Below the pieces are notes generated by a model. It was not told the origin of the DNA, searched no databases, and saw only the letters and a program-made list of their open reading frames with translations. Positions 1 to 11,900 of a DNA stretch of 64,000 bases are shown one piece after another. Position 1 is the first letter of the stretch; every line of letters begins with the position of its first letter. Origin of the DNA: Symbiodinium natans (lineage: Eukaryota > Sar > Dinophyceae > Suessiales > Symbiodiniaceae); NCBI GenBank assembly GCA_905221605.1, contig CAJNDS010000122.1:1-64000 (forward strand), read 5' to 3'. A program made the position numbers and the translations under genes.

Positions 1-98
1 AATCATGGGGCACTTGAATGTTCCTCTACTTCTGCTTCCCGAATAGATTCCATGCGCTTCTTGGGGGCTTGGTGAAGCATGGAGTTCGTAAGACCCTA

Positions 99-428
99 AA
101 CCCTAAACCTTAAACCCTAAACCCTAAACCCTAAACCCTAATTAAACCCTAAACCCTAAACCTTGGGACCAGGAGTGAAGGTCTTCATGTCTAGGAGGTG
201 TAGAGCCCTAAACCCGAAGCTCTAAACCTCGGAGCTTTAGCGCCTTATTCCCGGGTTGCCGGGATCCCGAAGAAATCCCTTGAGAGCCCCCGAAGTTTCA
301 GGCTTTGGGACGAAAACCCCCCCTAAGCAAGGGTTTAGGGTTTAGGGAACATCGAGGTGGGCGACGTCTCTTGGAATAAGGGACCTAAACCCTAAACCCT
401 AAACCCTAAACCCTAAACCCTAAACCCG
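99..428. repeat. Interstitial telomere-like repeats (CCCTAAA)n
   Basis: Two short runs of CCCTAAA (about 99-175 and 385-428) flank unique sequence with degenerate heptamers. Because such runs recur throughout the 64 kb and lie inside genes, this is interstitial repeat and not a chromosome end. Confidence 0.85.
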
Positions 429-801
429 AACATGGAACATGGCCAACCGCAACCAGGAGTTGTTTGAATCAGTGTCCTCCGTGGCAGGGGATGTCGGATT
501 CCCTGTGGCCCTTGGGACATGTGTTTTTTTGCTTATAAAACAAAAAATGCATGAATAGATAGATATATATATATACAAGCAGAAAAGTACATATATAGAT
601 ATATGTATATCTCCTTCCATCCATTGGGATTAAGAGGGTCATGTTTGGGATTTGAACTCTTATGGGTCCAAAGGGCCAGCCTAGCAGCAAAAATCCTCGT
701 GCCCGTTTCTCCCCGCGCAGGCGCGAGCACCTCGCCGTCGGTATCGAGGCAGCAGCCTGCAGCGGATCAATTTTACTCCACCTTGGGCCAGTGTACCTTA
801 A

Positions 802-885
802 GGGACGTTCCCCCTTATACGAACTTAATAGGGACTACCACTTTGGGATGTTCCCCCTTATACTAACAGTCCTTAGTTAGGAGGG
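802..885 (+). mobile_element. Inverted-repeat element family B, two tandem heads
   Basis: The family-B terminus GGGATGTTCCCCCTTATAC (first copy with one mismatch) appears twice in the same orientation about 45 bp apart. The second head is followed by ACTAACAGTCCTTA as in full copies at 24.5, 30.9, 48.8 and 53.0 kb. No inverted right end is visible, so this looks like a truncated tandem or nested insertion. Confidence 0.6.
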
Positions 886-3753
886 ATATTATAACCTCGC
901 GAAATTTAGCACGTGCTGCAGGTCACCTTTGACCAGACCTTGGCCACCCTAGCAAAGAGTGAGCTTCTGGCCAGGGCATGCGGGGCTGCCCAGCATGCCC
1001 GAACTATGGTTTGGGGTTTGGGGTTTGGGGTTTAGGGTTTCGGGATACGATGCGGCATTTCATTGTGCACGTTGCTAGCTGCCACTTGTCAAGCTGTAGT
1101 GTTCGAGAGAAGAGCAGATTCTGATCTTCTCCAAGGGCACGACAACCGTAACTCAAGCCCGTCAGAGCGTGCTTGCCGAGAGCAGGAGGTGGAGGGACGA
1201 AGACTCAGCTAATTCACCAACCTGAACTCCAGACCTCGACCCAAGCGCCCCCCCCCCTCTCCCCTATGTCTTTTTCTGATCCCCAAAGCCCCAAAAAGCC
1301 CAAAACCCCAAAGCCCCACAACCCCCCAAAACCCAAAGCTTAACAAGCCCCATGGCGCTACTTTTCGGACTTTTGCCTAAGCTGGGACAACAAGAAGTGA
1401 TACTGGTGGCGCTCACAAGAGCTAAAACCCCAAACCTTCAACCCTGACCTCCCTTCAGGTCATGTAAGACGCACGTGTATATATTTATATATACGTGTGC
1501 GTGTATGTATTTATATTTATCGTATATTAACATATGAATATAGTGAATTTAGGGTTTTTAGGGTTTAGGGTTTTTAGGGTTTAGGGTTTTTAGGGTTTAG
1601 GTCCTACAGAGAATCGAGGTCTCGAGGCCACCGTCCCGGGCCTCGCCACGGTGCTGCTCCTCGTCCGGGCATGGGCTCAGAGGCGCCTTTGCTCCATTGG
1701 TGCTCCGTGCTTTTGGAGGGTTTAGGGTTTAGGGCTTAGGGCTTAGGGTTTATGGTTTAGGGTTTAGGTTTTAGGGATTAGGGATTGTGGGGCTTAGGGC
1801 TTAGGTTTAGGGTTTAGGGATTAGGGATTTTGGGGCTTAGGGCTTAGGGTTTCTTGAGGACGTGCCGAATGGACGTGAATTTGAGGGTCTGTAGAATTGC
1901 TAGTCGTTGTATGTGTGCCAGCTGACCTCAGGAGTCTGGGTTCAAAAACGGGTTTAGGGGATTTTGGGGAACTGGGGTTCCGCTGTTTGGTAGCTTTTAG
2001 CTTGGGGTTTAGGAATGGTGGCGTTGAGGAGCTCAAGACTGACGGGTTTACTTGAGGGCCTGTTGGGCTTCTTGGTTAATTAAGGAAATCAATATTACGA
2101 AGCGGCATGCTGGGTAAATAGGGGCAGAACGCGGAACAGCATTCGTTTCAGACTTCTGAGCAGTCCGTAGAGTTAATGCATTCGGATTCCTGGAGCTGAA
2201 GTCCCTCAAGAACATATCGTCAATCGAGCTCGTTTTTGCAGCTCCAAGCTCCCTGACGCCTGAAGCCCTTCCAAAACATGTGTGAGCTGCGGAGGTTCTT
2301 CAACATTAGACATGTAAAGTGGACCCTAAACCCGAAACCCTAAGCCCGCAACCCGGAACCCTAAGCACAAATCATCCCTACCTAAACCACCATTAAAACA
2401 CAGCTGCCCATGCTCTGGGTGTGCCAGCCCTGGACTCAGGCGGCGGATCTGCGGACAGAGACAAGGCCCGTAGAGTCAAAGAGCGTGGCGGGCTTTAACA
2501 TGCTTTTGCTGTGCACGACCTCTGCACCGAAACTCCATGCCTGCTGTGTGTGTGTGTGTGTGTGTGTGTGTTTTGTTTCTTTTTTTTCCGGTACTCTTTG
2601 TGGTTTATGTAGTGTGCTGCACTCAGTCGGCGCCCTTGCACGGAGAAAGTTTTTCTTGCCGGGCCTTGCCTGTTGCATCGCGGTCTGCGCCACATCATCA
2701 CAGACCAGTTTTCCATACTGGCTTCGTCTACGGAAGCAGCAGCAAACAGTAGACATCAGTAGACAGGAATTCCCACCCTGTCCTCTTTGCATCCTCCTGG
2801 GCGGCCCTCATGGGCACTGCTACTCTGCCAGGGCGGTAGCAGGCTCTGGTGTGCCGGAAGAGCTATCTCTGCATCTAGGGCCGTCCGCCGACTGTGTACA
2901 GTCGTCTGCAGACGGCGGGTTCGCGTGGCAAATGTAGCAGACCCACGAAATCCACGAACCTCATGGATGCTCTGCCTGCCCGCCTGCCGCGCGGCTGCCG
3001 AGGCTTGCTCCAGCCCCCAGGCGACGAGGACGACTCATCGTCCCTCGCCTATCGTCGCTCCACGGCGAGACTCCGAGGAGGAATCGTGTTCCTCCCCGTC
3101 CGTGCGACGGACGTCGGCATGGTAAAGGCGGTCAAGTGAGTCAAAGGGCGCCTTGGTACTTCCTTGGCAGTAGAGACCTATCCCGATCTCATGGCACCTA
3201 TCGAGCGCAGTGTAGGACCAGCCTAGGGGCTGCATGACCGACGTTCCCCGCGGTCTTGGGAGTCCTTCTCAGTCCGAACCCTCTTCTCCTCAGCGAGGGC
3301 GCCTTTGATAGCACGGCCTGAAAGGCCTTCGGATCCGCCTGGCTGGAGCTGGATCGTCTCGGCGCCGAATGTTGAAGACCGTCATGAGACGAGGCCGCCG
3401 CCGACGAGGAATAAGCAATGCCGGCACTACCTGCGCGTGGCGGGGTTCGCTAGCGCTGTGCAGACTCCTTCGTCTCCTGAGGACGGCTGGCTCCACGAGA
3501 CCGTGCACCGGGGCCTTCGCTCAGCCTGGTCAGCTGCAGCGCTCCCCTTTGCCTGTTGGCGGCGGCGTAGAAGCCCGGTCTTAGGGGCCTCATGTGCAAG
3601 GACTGCAAAGATTTTCTGGTCGTGCAGTTTGAGCCTGACATGCTATGATACATCATGATACCCATGCCTAATGCACGGCACTCTTGCAGAGCAGGAGCAG
3701 ATCATGGTCTCATGTTCTGATGCTGCTCATATGTGTTGATTGTATCATGATGC

Positions 3754-5622
3754 ATGGTGATCATTATGGCCCAAGAAAGCACGACTGCCTGCAATTTGGT
3801 TGAAATACCAGGCTTGGTCTGTCAGATGGGGCAGACGCCTTGGGCAGATGGGCCTCTACTTGATGCTGCGATCGCACGGTCCTTGGTGGCTTCCGTTTTT
3901 CTGGGCATTCTTGCGGTGCACTGGTTTTTCGCCTTGAGCAGCAAGTCCTCGAACTTTCAACGGAAGACCCAGCAGACTAGCACGCAGATTCGCGAAGAGC
4001 AGATCGACAAGCTGGGTGTTCAAGAGGTGGACAATATCTTGGCCAGATCGTGGTTCACTGCCTGCAGATCCTTTTTTGCTCACGCTCAGCTAGGGCCGAT
4101 CTGCTGCGAGATGTGTAAAGCTTGGCAAAGCTTTGACTTAGCCCCCGCAATGTGGCTTGTGGGTCTCTGCTCAGGCTATGTCATTTATTTGCTTGTTGCC
4201 AATGAAGCCGTGCCAGCAACATCGAAAATGGCTAGGCTCACCTGCGGCATGATCCATGCTTCTGTTTTTTTCGGCTTCCTTGGTGCAGTTCTGTCAGACA
4301 AAGCAGACACGGACGACTTCGTTGCGCAAAGAGAGATGATCGCCCGAGGTCAGCTGATTTTGGCCGTTGTGTTTCCGGATCGTGATTTTTTGTTGGTGAT
4401 GTCAGGTTTTTGGTTTGCAGCAAACGTTGGGACGACTGTTTGGACGTGCGGCTTTGATGGCTTGACTGTCTGGTTCTGGACCACCCAAGCTTTCCACCTT
4501 AGCATCACTTGCCTTGCCATTCCCATCACGATCCTAAACATCCATCGGGACCGCATGGAAGCCTTCATTCAAGCAGAGGACTCTGGTGCGTTGGTGTCAG
4601 CCTTTCAGTGCATGCTGAGGGGTGTCTGTGATGGCAACGTGATACTTGATGGCAGCACCCACATATGTGGGGCCTCCAATTTCCTCCCGCGCCTCTTGCG
4701 CACCCAGGAAGACTTGACTGGAAGAAAGTTTTCTGACTTCATCACTGAGGAGAAGGGCTACGGCTACACCAGGCTCGAGGACTTCCTGGCAGAATCTACA
4801 GCTGATGGAGTCAATGATTACGCCACGCCCCGATGCTTGCGGGTCACAATGAAGGGAGATAGGGGCAGACAAATTCCGGTGGATGTTTTCCACGTCGTGC
4901 TGCCGAAGCGCTTGTCCAGACTTGGCGACTCGTCAGATCGCCACTTGCTGGCGCTGATTGAGGACGCAGATGCCCGTCTCAAAGCTGAAGATCCAAGCAG
5001 TCCGAGCTGTCGAAACCGTTTGACTGGGACTGGCAGCTTTGCGAAGAGTAGGGATAGCCCAGGGTCCGAGTGTGGGAGCAGCAGTTGCGATGGCGACGCC
5101 GTCGAAGTCCTGGAGGAGTTGTCCCAGATACGATTTGTGCTGGACTGCAGCACCGACCTTTTCGACATCTCAGAAGCACATCTGCATTTCGACCGCATGA
5201 CAAGCCAACCGACATTGAAACTTGGCATGCCTACTTTAAAGAGATTCGTCCGTCCTTCAGACTGGCCTGCGCTGAAGACGAACCTGCGCCAGTATGCCAG
5301 TGCAGCTTCTGAAGGAAGATGCCCAGCGCCACAAGCACTTCCGCCAGTGATGATCCAAGTGCCCGGCGAGTGCCACAAATACTTGTGTGCCCGCCAGGTG
5401 TCGGTCAGACCACTCTACTCAGGTTTCCGGCCTCCGGGAGGGCCGACCTACCTACACGTGACCCTGAACAACTTCCACAACACGCCAAGACAGATGCAAG
5501 CTCGTTTCATGGGTGATGTGCATGAGGACCCCTCGGAAGAACTTTCAGAAAGTCAGGAAAGCTGGGACGAACATGATCGCCGATTGTACAGGCTGCTTAC
5601 GAACGGCGTTGTAACTTCGTAG
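3754..5622 (+). CDS. Intronless multi-pass membrane protein with PAS-like region
   Basis: A single uninterrupted frame of 622 codons, by far the longest in the window. The first ATG is used; a second in-frame ATG lies 12 bases downstream (MAQESTT) and could be the true start. Hydrophobic segments, likely membrane spans, fall near residues 44-62, 129-148, 164-182, 210-228 and 245-262, giving an N-terminal membrane module. After it, residues about 285-370 contain CDGNVILDG...GRKFSDFI, which resembles the start and middle of a PAS sensor domain. A serine-rich linker (about 410-450) is followed by a second globular part with VLDCSTDLFDISEAH. I infer a membrane-anchored sensor-like protein of a type common in dinoflagellates; no catalytic motif is visible and no function is claimed. 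Lack of introns and of telomere-like repeats contrasts with every other gene here and may point to a retrocopied gene. Intactness of the frame argues that it is functional or young. Confidence 0.82.
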   Translation: MVIIMAQESTTACNLVEIPGLVCQMGQTPWADGPLLDAAIARSLVASVFLGILAVHWFFALSSKSSNFQRKTQQTSTQIREEQIDKLGVQEVDNILARSWFTACRSFFAHAQLGPICCEMCKAWQSFDLAPAMWLVGLCSGYVIYLLVANEAVPATSKMARLTCGMIHASVFFGFLGAVLSDKADTDDFVAQREMIARGQLILAVVFPDRDFLLVMSGFWFAANVGTTVWTCGFDGLTVWFWTTQAFHLSITCLAIPITILNIHRDRMEAFIQAEDSGALVSAFQCMLRGVCDGNVILDGSTHICGASNFLPRLLRTQEDLTGRKFSDFITEEKGYGYTRLEDFLAESTADGVNDYATPRCLRVTMKGDRGRQIPVDVFHVVLPKRLSRLGDSSDRHLLALIEDADARLKAEDPSSPSCRNRLTGTGSFAKSRDSPGSECGSSSCDGDAVEVLEELSQIRFVLDCSTDLFDISEAHLHFDRMTSQPTLKLGMPTLKRFVRPSDWPALKTNLRQYASAASEGRCPAPQALPPVMIQVPGECHKYLCARQVSVRPLYSGFRPPGGPTYLHVTLNNFHNTPRQMQARFMGDVHEDPSEELSESQESWDEHDRRLYRLLTNGVVTS

Positions 5623-5979
5623 ATGATCGATAATGTCTGCGCAGGTTAAAGCTTTCAAGTGTCCCCGCAAGCATTCACGCAATTTTCGCGCACTTGAATC
5701 TAGTTTCACTGCCTAAGTCACAGGACTTCGCAGCTGTGACAAACCCAACAAACCATGACGACAAAGGGCAAAACCGAGAGCGCATGCTTTGCTATCCGCC
5801 TGCGCTCTGCTTCAGGAACGTGGGACTCTTTTAACTCTAGAATTTCTGGTGACCCCCCCATTTACAGACAAGAGCCTTACTCCTTCCCCATGGAGGATAC
5901 CCATCTGGGTACGCTTTCGGGCTCATGGTGGCATACTACTGGCAGCGCATTGGCTCGGCGCTCGGTTTGATCTTAAAGT

Positions 5980-6092
5980 TGGAAGTTGGGGGGGGGGGGG
6001 GGGGGGGGGTGGGCTTTCGACGCTGTTGACACTGGTACTGGGGGGGGGGGGGGGGGGGGTGGGCTTTCGACGCTGTTGACACTGGTACTGGC
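5980..6092 (+). repeat. Tandem duplication with long poly-G tracts
   Basis: A unit made of a long G run plus a 30-bp unique piece (GGGCTTTCGACGCTGTTGAC and the following bases) occurs twice back to back. It lies downstream of the 622-codon gene. Confidence 0.85.
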
Positions 6093-6112
6093 TGACGTTG
6101 TTTTCTTTCGGT

Positions 6113-6114
6113 CA

Positions 6115-6146
<32 letters not shown>

Positions 6147-6250
6147 ATGGTGGTGGTGGTGGTGGTGGTGACTGTTTTTGTATTAGTATTACTACTATTC
6201 TTATACTTGCTATTATGAGATGATGATCATGATGATGATGATGATGATGC
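6113..6250 (+). repeat. ATG/GTG trinucleotide microsatellites
   Basis: (ATG)n followed by (GTG)n, then a short AT-rich gap and a second (ATG)n run. Simple-sequence repeat with no coding signal. Confidence 0.9.
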
Positions 6251-6259
6251 CTTTGCAAG

Positions 6260-8155
6260 AGGCGGAATATGTGCTCCGCTCGAATATGTCGACAGCCGAG
6301 CCAGCCGAGCCACCACAGTCCCAGAACGTTGTGTTTTCGTCAAGAGTTGCATCTCCTCAGGGTGCGAGCGGCTCATGACATTTCCGTCACAGAAGGGGTC
6401 TGCTTCTCACCATTTCTCACCCTTTCTGTGCCAAGCTTGGAATGGCAGACAACTCACGTCGCACGTTGGGTGCAGTTTCAGGTTGGCACAGGCACATCGG
6501 CGGGAGACCGTTAACCCTTTGTGGTGTGGACTGTGCTTTGTCATCAATGCTGCAATGCTGCAGCAAGTGTCACGCAACCATGGCTCGCTGCTAAGTGTTG
6601 CAAAGCTTGATGCGCAGCCGAACGGTCTGCCTGACCCATTTGGCTTCGTGTTTTGTCGCCCCTGCACTAGTCACTAGTCGCTAGTCCAACGCAGAGAACA
6701 GCCCGCGCAGCGTGCGCAGCAGCAGGAACCACCAAGAGACCTGCAACCTAGCAATTCTGTAGATGCTGCGGCCCGGCTTCATGTGAAGGAGAATACCTTG
6801 AGCGGTGCGTTTGCTGTCATGGGTTCTAGGTCAAGGCGGGGTGTCTGTATGAGCACTTCTCGGCCTCTCTAAAATAGCGGCCTGTGCAACTCGATGTGGC
6901 CCTTTTGTACATATGTATATTTCTATACATATATATATATACATGCACATATATATATGACCCTTTTGTATATTTGTATATTTCTATATTTACATGTACA
7001 TGTACATATATATATCTATATATATATGGCACCCTCATAAAAAGGACCCACAACAAGGGACCCCCTCAAAAAAGACCCCAATTCAGAGGACGACCCCCCA
7101 AAGTAGTGGATGCGCTGAGGCCTGCTGGGCCCCGCGCAGCCTAAGGGGGCGGAGGCATTGTCAGCCTTTGGCCCTGTGAGCACGGAGCACCATGCGGAGG
7201 AGGAGGAGGGGTACTAATTCCCTTCTTGATTCTTGATATTATAAAGCGTTCATACTTAATTAATACTCGTATTAATGTTAGTATTAAAGCAGCGAAGGGA
7301 ACTCCATAAGGGCATAAGGGATTGACTCATTCCGATTGAAGCCTCTCAGTCGCATTCGCACTGCACAGTCGAGCTTGCAGTGGTGGGAGGCGCAGTCAGG
7401 CGAGCCGTGCATCTGGAGTGCGGGCAGCACGTCTGGGTGGGAGAGGGGGAGAGTAGCCTCGGGGACAACTTGGCAACTTGGTGGGGGCTGCGGCTTGGAG
7501 GACATGGTTCGCAAAACGTGCACTGGCGATGACGACCGCGCCGCCATCGCTGGCGTTCTGTCGGGCGTCTTCTCGCCGCAGGCTAAGTCTTCCTGGTCTA
7601 GACACAAAGCACAACCTGCAAACCCCTAAACTCCCTGAGCCCTCAAGTTGCACTGAAGTTGGAGTTTACGATGTTAAGGACCCCAATAAGGTACCCCTTA
7701 TATCGTTCAACCGCCAAGTGACGAGGTTCTATGCTTCATACTTCGACTGGAGCCAGGCGAAGGGTACGTGCAGAAGATGAGCCTGCCTAGTAAGCATGAG
7801 CCAGGCTTCTTGCAAGCTTAAACACCCTCATCCCTAAACCCTAAACCCTAAACCCTAAACCCCTCCATTTACCGACATGCAGTTCTATGGGTTAATGCGC
7901 GTAGGGTTTGGGGGGGACCAAGTTTAGGGTTCAGGGACCAAGTTGAGGGGTCATTGCTAATGAGCTAGTGGCGTTGCCCCTAAACCCTAAACCCTAAACC
8001 CTAAACCCTAAACCCTAAACCCTAAACCCTAAACCCTAAACCCAGGGGAAGCCCTGGCGCAGGAAGCTGTTTCGGTTCATCGGGGCCTTCCGGGCAGCCA
8101 TCCACCCGGAGCAAAGCCTTCGCTGGCGCTGCTCAGGGTCGGCGCCTCGGTTCCC
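6260..8155. other. Mostly non-coding; TA repeats and exon-like pieces
   Basis: TA/CA-rich repeats at about 6896-7030 can fold back on themselves. A family-C-like fragment with GGACCCCAATAAGGTACC lies near 7676-7710. Telomere-like runs are at 7834-7862 and 7978-8042. Directly after the second run, 8044-8150 is open in one frame (basic peptide KLFRFIGAFRAAIHPE) and ends in a family D element; this is the bracketing seen around true exons, so it may be an exon of an unidentified upstream gene. 7485-7600 is also open but unrecognised. Confidence 0.4.
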
Positions 8156-8292
8156 TGTTGGTTAGTAGGGAATGGGGGAATGAGGTACCCAAAAGAATCC
8201 CTTACAGGGTAGATCTAGGCCCCTAATTCCCAATATAATCCCATAAAGGTTATATGTAGGGCCCTCATTCCCTCATCCCCGACTAACCAACG
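8156..8292. mobile_element. Inverted-repeat element family D, copy 1
   Basis: Left end GTTGGTTAGTAGGGAATG and right end CCCCGACTAACCAAC are inverted copies, with GAGGTACCC and GGGCCCTCATTCCCTC inside. Other copies are at 8.87, 31.91 and 46.64 kb. No coding capacity; a non-autonomous, MITE-like element. Confidence 0.8.
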
Positions 8293-8337
8293 GTAAGCTC
8301 GGTTCAGTCTGTGTAGTGCCTGGAGGCCTACGGGCAG

Positions 8338-8665
8338 GTTTTGGTGGTTTACGGAATTAGGGGGTACCTTATTGGGGTCCTTCTTATACGGGATCCTGCC
8401 ATTAGCACAAGGGAGAACATCCAATCGTTACCTGCTTTACACCCTAAACCCCAAACCCCAAACCCTAAACCCTAAGCCCTCTTTGCTCGAGGTGGATGAT
8501 CCGGTGGAGCCAGGGGTGGACCTAGCCGGGTGTCTGCCTCAGGGTGTTTATCCTGGGGAGCCAGGTGGTGGCTTCCGATACAAAGGTACCTTCTTGGGGT
8601 CCTTATTATACGGGAATCCTAGCATTTGGGGGTTTATTTTAGGGCCCCCTATTTTCGCAAGCCCC
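8338..8665 (-). mobile_element. Two reverse family C elements around an exon-like segment
   Basis: Family-C sequence in reverse orientation (GGTACCTTATTGGGGTCCTT and relatives) occurs at about 8338-8418 and again at 8577-8665, the latter ending CCCCTATTTTCGCAAGCC. Between them 8480-8576 is open on the + strand (acidic peptide LEVDDPVEPGVDLAGC), with CCCTAAA repeats just upstream. The segment therefore looks like an exon bordered by element-derived introns, gene unknown. Confidence 0.5.
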
Positions 8666-8866
8666 AGGTGCGTTTGGTTTCCTCGACTTATTTTGGGTGC
8701 AGTTAGATTCTTTGCTGCTGATCCTTGCTCTCACTGCTGCCGCTTCTTGGCTCCGACATGCTAGAATTCACATACAGGTCAAGACATCCCAAGAGGCTCC
8801 AAGAACTATCATCAATTGCCTTGGGGGCGCGCCTTCGGTAGGCTAACTAGCGCGAAGAATTTTTCC

Positions 8867-8967
8867 CCTGGTTCTTAGTAGGGAATGAGGGATTGAGGGC
8901 GGTATATTCAGCCTTTAAGGGATTATGTAGGGCCCTCATTCCCCCCATTCCCTACGAAGAACCAGCC
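8867..8967. mobile_element. Inverted-repeat element family D, copy 2
   Basis: Termini CTGGTTCTTAGTAGGGAATG and CATTCCCTACGAAGAACCAG are inverted copies. The element ends about 25 bp before the V-ATPase start codon, so it forms part of that gene's 5' leader or promoter region. Confidence 0.8.
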
Positions 8968-8992
8968 AGTTAGCACATCGCATCGGCTGGCC

Positions 8993-11900
8993 ATGGGGCT
9001 CCTACGCTCAGAGCGGATGCAGCATGGAACCCTTGTGCTGCCAGTTGCCAGAGCACGCGATTTGATCGACCTGCCGCTTGGGTTTAGGGTTTATAGGGCT
9101 TAATTCGGGTTTATACTGTAGGGTTTCGGGCATAAGGTGTAGGTTTTATAGGGTTTTGGGTTTAAGGTTTATGGTTTATAGGGTTTAGGGTTTCGGGTTT
9201 AGGGCATGCTGGCGAGCGACGGTAGCTGCAAAGGCAATATACTCGTAATGTCCAACACCGGCTCCTGCTGGATCTTGCACCTAGGATCGGCGCGCGCTGC
9301 AAGATCCAGGTTGAGGACTGCTGCTGGCCTCGGTTCTCTGTGTGTGTGTGTGTGTGTGCGTATGTGCGCACGTGATCGATGCCTGACGTGCCTGGACTGC
9401 ATCATGCAATGTCGAGCAGCTCAATGCGAGGACATGAATCTCAGGAGCCTGCGCAGGCCCTACAAGAGCCATATCCAAAGAATAGATGAAATGGCACCTT
9501 GGCTTTTCAGCGGTTGCCTGTGGCTTCTTACTGCGGAAGTTGCGTCATTTAGACACAAGGAGCGCAAACTACGCTTCGTCGAGGAAGAATTGCGGCAAAT
9601 CGCAGGCCCTTCTGCGCGGTTTGTGCGTTTCTCCACCGAGTCTGACTTCCTCTTTGATAAGGGTAGCAGGGCAGTAGATTCTTTGCGCATGAGATGCTAC
9701 AAACGACGTCCTGCTAGCTGCCGTGGGGCAGAGGTGCTCGGATGAGCAAGATGGGCATCGACTCTTTCCTGGAGCATGCCCATGAGTACAAGCTGGAACA
9801 TGTCGAGGTGAACATTGCGCAGGTGTTCACCTCTTTTTCCAGCATGAAGAGCAGTAGCCCCTAGACCTGCAAGCCCGGCTATGACGTGCCAAGCTTTAGA
9901 GTCGCACGCGCCATTTGCGAGCCATACTTTCCCCCCTAGGGTGCCGCCGTGACCTCGAATGGCCACCCTAGCAATGGGGTCTAGACCTGCGCGGTCCGCG
10001 CACCTTCAATCACATCGCCGTCTGTCGCCGCGTCATTTATGTCGAGGGTAAGCTTTCTATTCAAGTCCTCAACCCACATATACATGGTAAGGTCTAGAGA
10101 ATGGATTTCCCTACGCCCGACTCCCTGCATCGCGGGAGGGAAAAGGGGCCCCGCTACTTGGAGGCTCATGGGTACTTAGACATAACCCCAATTGTAATTA
10201 TAAGTCCCCCAAGTCCTCTAAGTAGGGTATAAGTAGACTTCCAATTGGGGGTATAAGTACCTCCATGCACCCTAAACCCCAAACCAAAAACCCTAATTTG
10301 CGAGTCTAAGCGCCCATGGAACCCGAAGGGTCCATGTACCGAAATAGGGAATACTGGAATACTTGGGCCTTCAAGTACCTCCTATTTTGGGACTTTAGGG
10401 CCCAAGAACAGAATAATGAGGTAAATGAGAACCCTAATAGGAGAACCTCCAAGCAGGACAAGCCCTTCCGAAACCACGTCGAGGTGCGGAGTTGATTCGG
10501 CGGCGGAACAAGGCTCTGGAAGAGAGCCATGTGATGAAAGTGGCTGCTTGGCTTAGACTTAGGGTTTAGGGTTTCGGGTTTAGGGTTTAGGGTCCCAAAC
10601 CCTAAGCCATATCCTAGTAGAGTATGTAACCTTTAACCTTTTTGGGCTAATCGAATCCCCTTAGAATCCCAAAGGTTAACCTTTAGTTCCCCCAGGTTAC
10701 TGGACAACTAAGATATTTTTTGGGGGGTTGGAACCCTAAACCCGAAACCCTCAACCCTATACCCTACACCCTAAACCCTAAACCCTTATGGGCTCTTTGG
10801 GTGCCCGAAACTATGAGAGGTATGTCCAACAGTCAGAGGCCAGAACGAAACGCTTCCTTGCAAGGTTCAAACAAAAGGGCAAAAAGGGATTAGTGCCAAG
10901 TGGCGTGGCAAGCCCGTTGCAAAAGGGTTTAGGGCCAGCATCTGCAAGCTAAATCCGCCAAGTTTCTCCTGGTTTTTCCTCAAGATTAGGAGCCCCCCCC
11001 CCCCCCCCCCAGTCGAGCCAAAGAGGGGCGGATGTACTTTGTGGCCCTCTTTGGCACCGGAAGCCATGAGGACTCTACTCTTAATGGGTACCCAAAACAG
11101 ACCACGAGAGAATCTCTTTGCCTCTCTAAGCCTGAAGAGAATCCAACTCCCCGGGTTCCCTGGCACTGCAGAATGCCCAACTCTCGTTGAACCAGCCGGC
11201 GCCAGGCCGCAGCGCAAATTGCGCCTGCCATGGCACAGGAACGTGGAAGATCCCTGAGCGAGGACCCAGTCGGAAGCGCTTGACGCATTTCGATGGCTTA
11301 CGAGTTGCCACCGCGGACGAGATTCAGACCCCCAAGCGAGCCCCCTAAACCCGAAGCCTAAACCCTCAGCTACCCTAAATCCGAAACCTTAAAACCCCCA
11401 GCCACCCAAATCCGAAACCTAAACCCTTAACTAGAAAAAGGATTTGGGTGTGGTTTGCCTGCAAAAAGCACATTGGTGAGGAGCATCTTTCCCGCAGGCT
11501 CTGCGACGAGTCTCCGAGCTTCTTGGCGCTTCCAGAGCACTAGGTTTTTAGGGCTTATAGGGTTCATGTTTATCGGGTTTACAGGGTCTGTAGGGTTTTT
11601 GAGGGTTTGCTGTTTTTCTTTGGCTTTTGGATATCAATTCGGGACGTATAGGGCATTTAGGTTGAAGGGTTTCAGTGACCTCATTGAGTTTCATCGGGTT
11701 TACGTTTAGGGTTTCGCGTTGCCCTCTCTTACAAAGGTTGCAGCCTTCTCGGGTGCTGGGATGCGTAGCAACATGGGGATCCAGTAGCCCTAAGAAGGGA
11801 AGAGAATATGAGCTTTCATCATATTCTGCGTCTTAAGGACGTCACTAACGTTGACTCGTCGTGTTCATGCCATATGTCTCAAGGACTCACCACATGCTGC

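Larger units (their letters stand above)
1..3753. other. Repeat-rich stretch without a firm gene
   Basis: Telomere-like heptamers occur near 98-175, 385-428, 1550-1600 and 1720-1850 in both orientations. The rest is unique sequence, GC-rich between about 2400 and 3650. Short open stretches exist, for example about 1617-1700, where one frame reads as a hydrophobic peptide (GLATVLLLVRAW) followed at a distance by TTTAGGG repeats; it could be an exon. I could match none of these to a protein family and I see no long open frame with convincing composition. A TG microsatellite lies at 2544-2570. Confidence 0.5.

Noticed and set aside
1-430. Chromosome end (telomere)
   Set aside because: Runs are short and interrupted, and equivalent or longer arrays occur throughout the window inside genes.
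4818-5378. 186-codon open frame on the - strand
   Set aside because: Antisense shadow of the 622-codon gene, with no recognisable domain.
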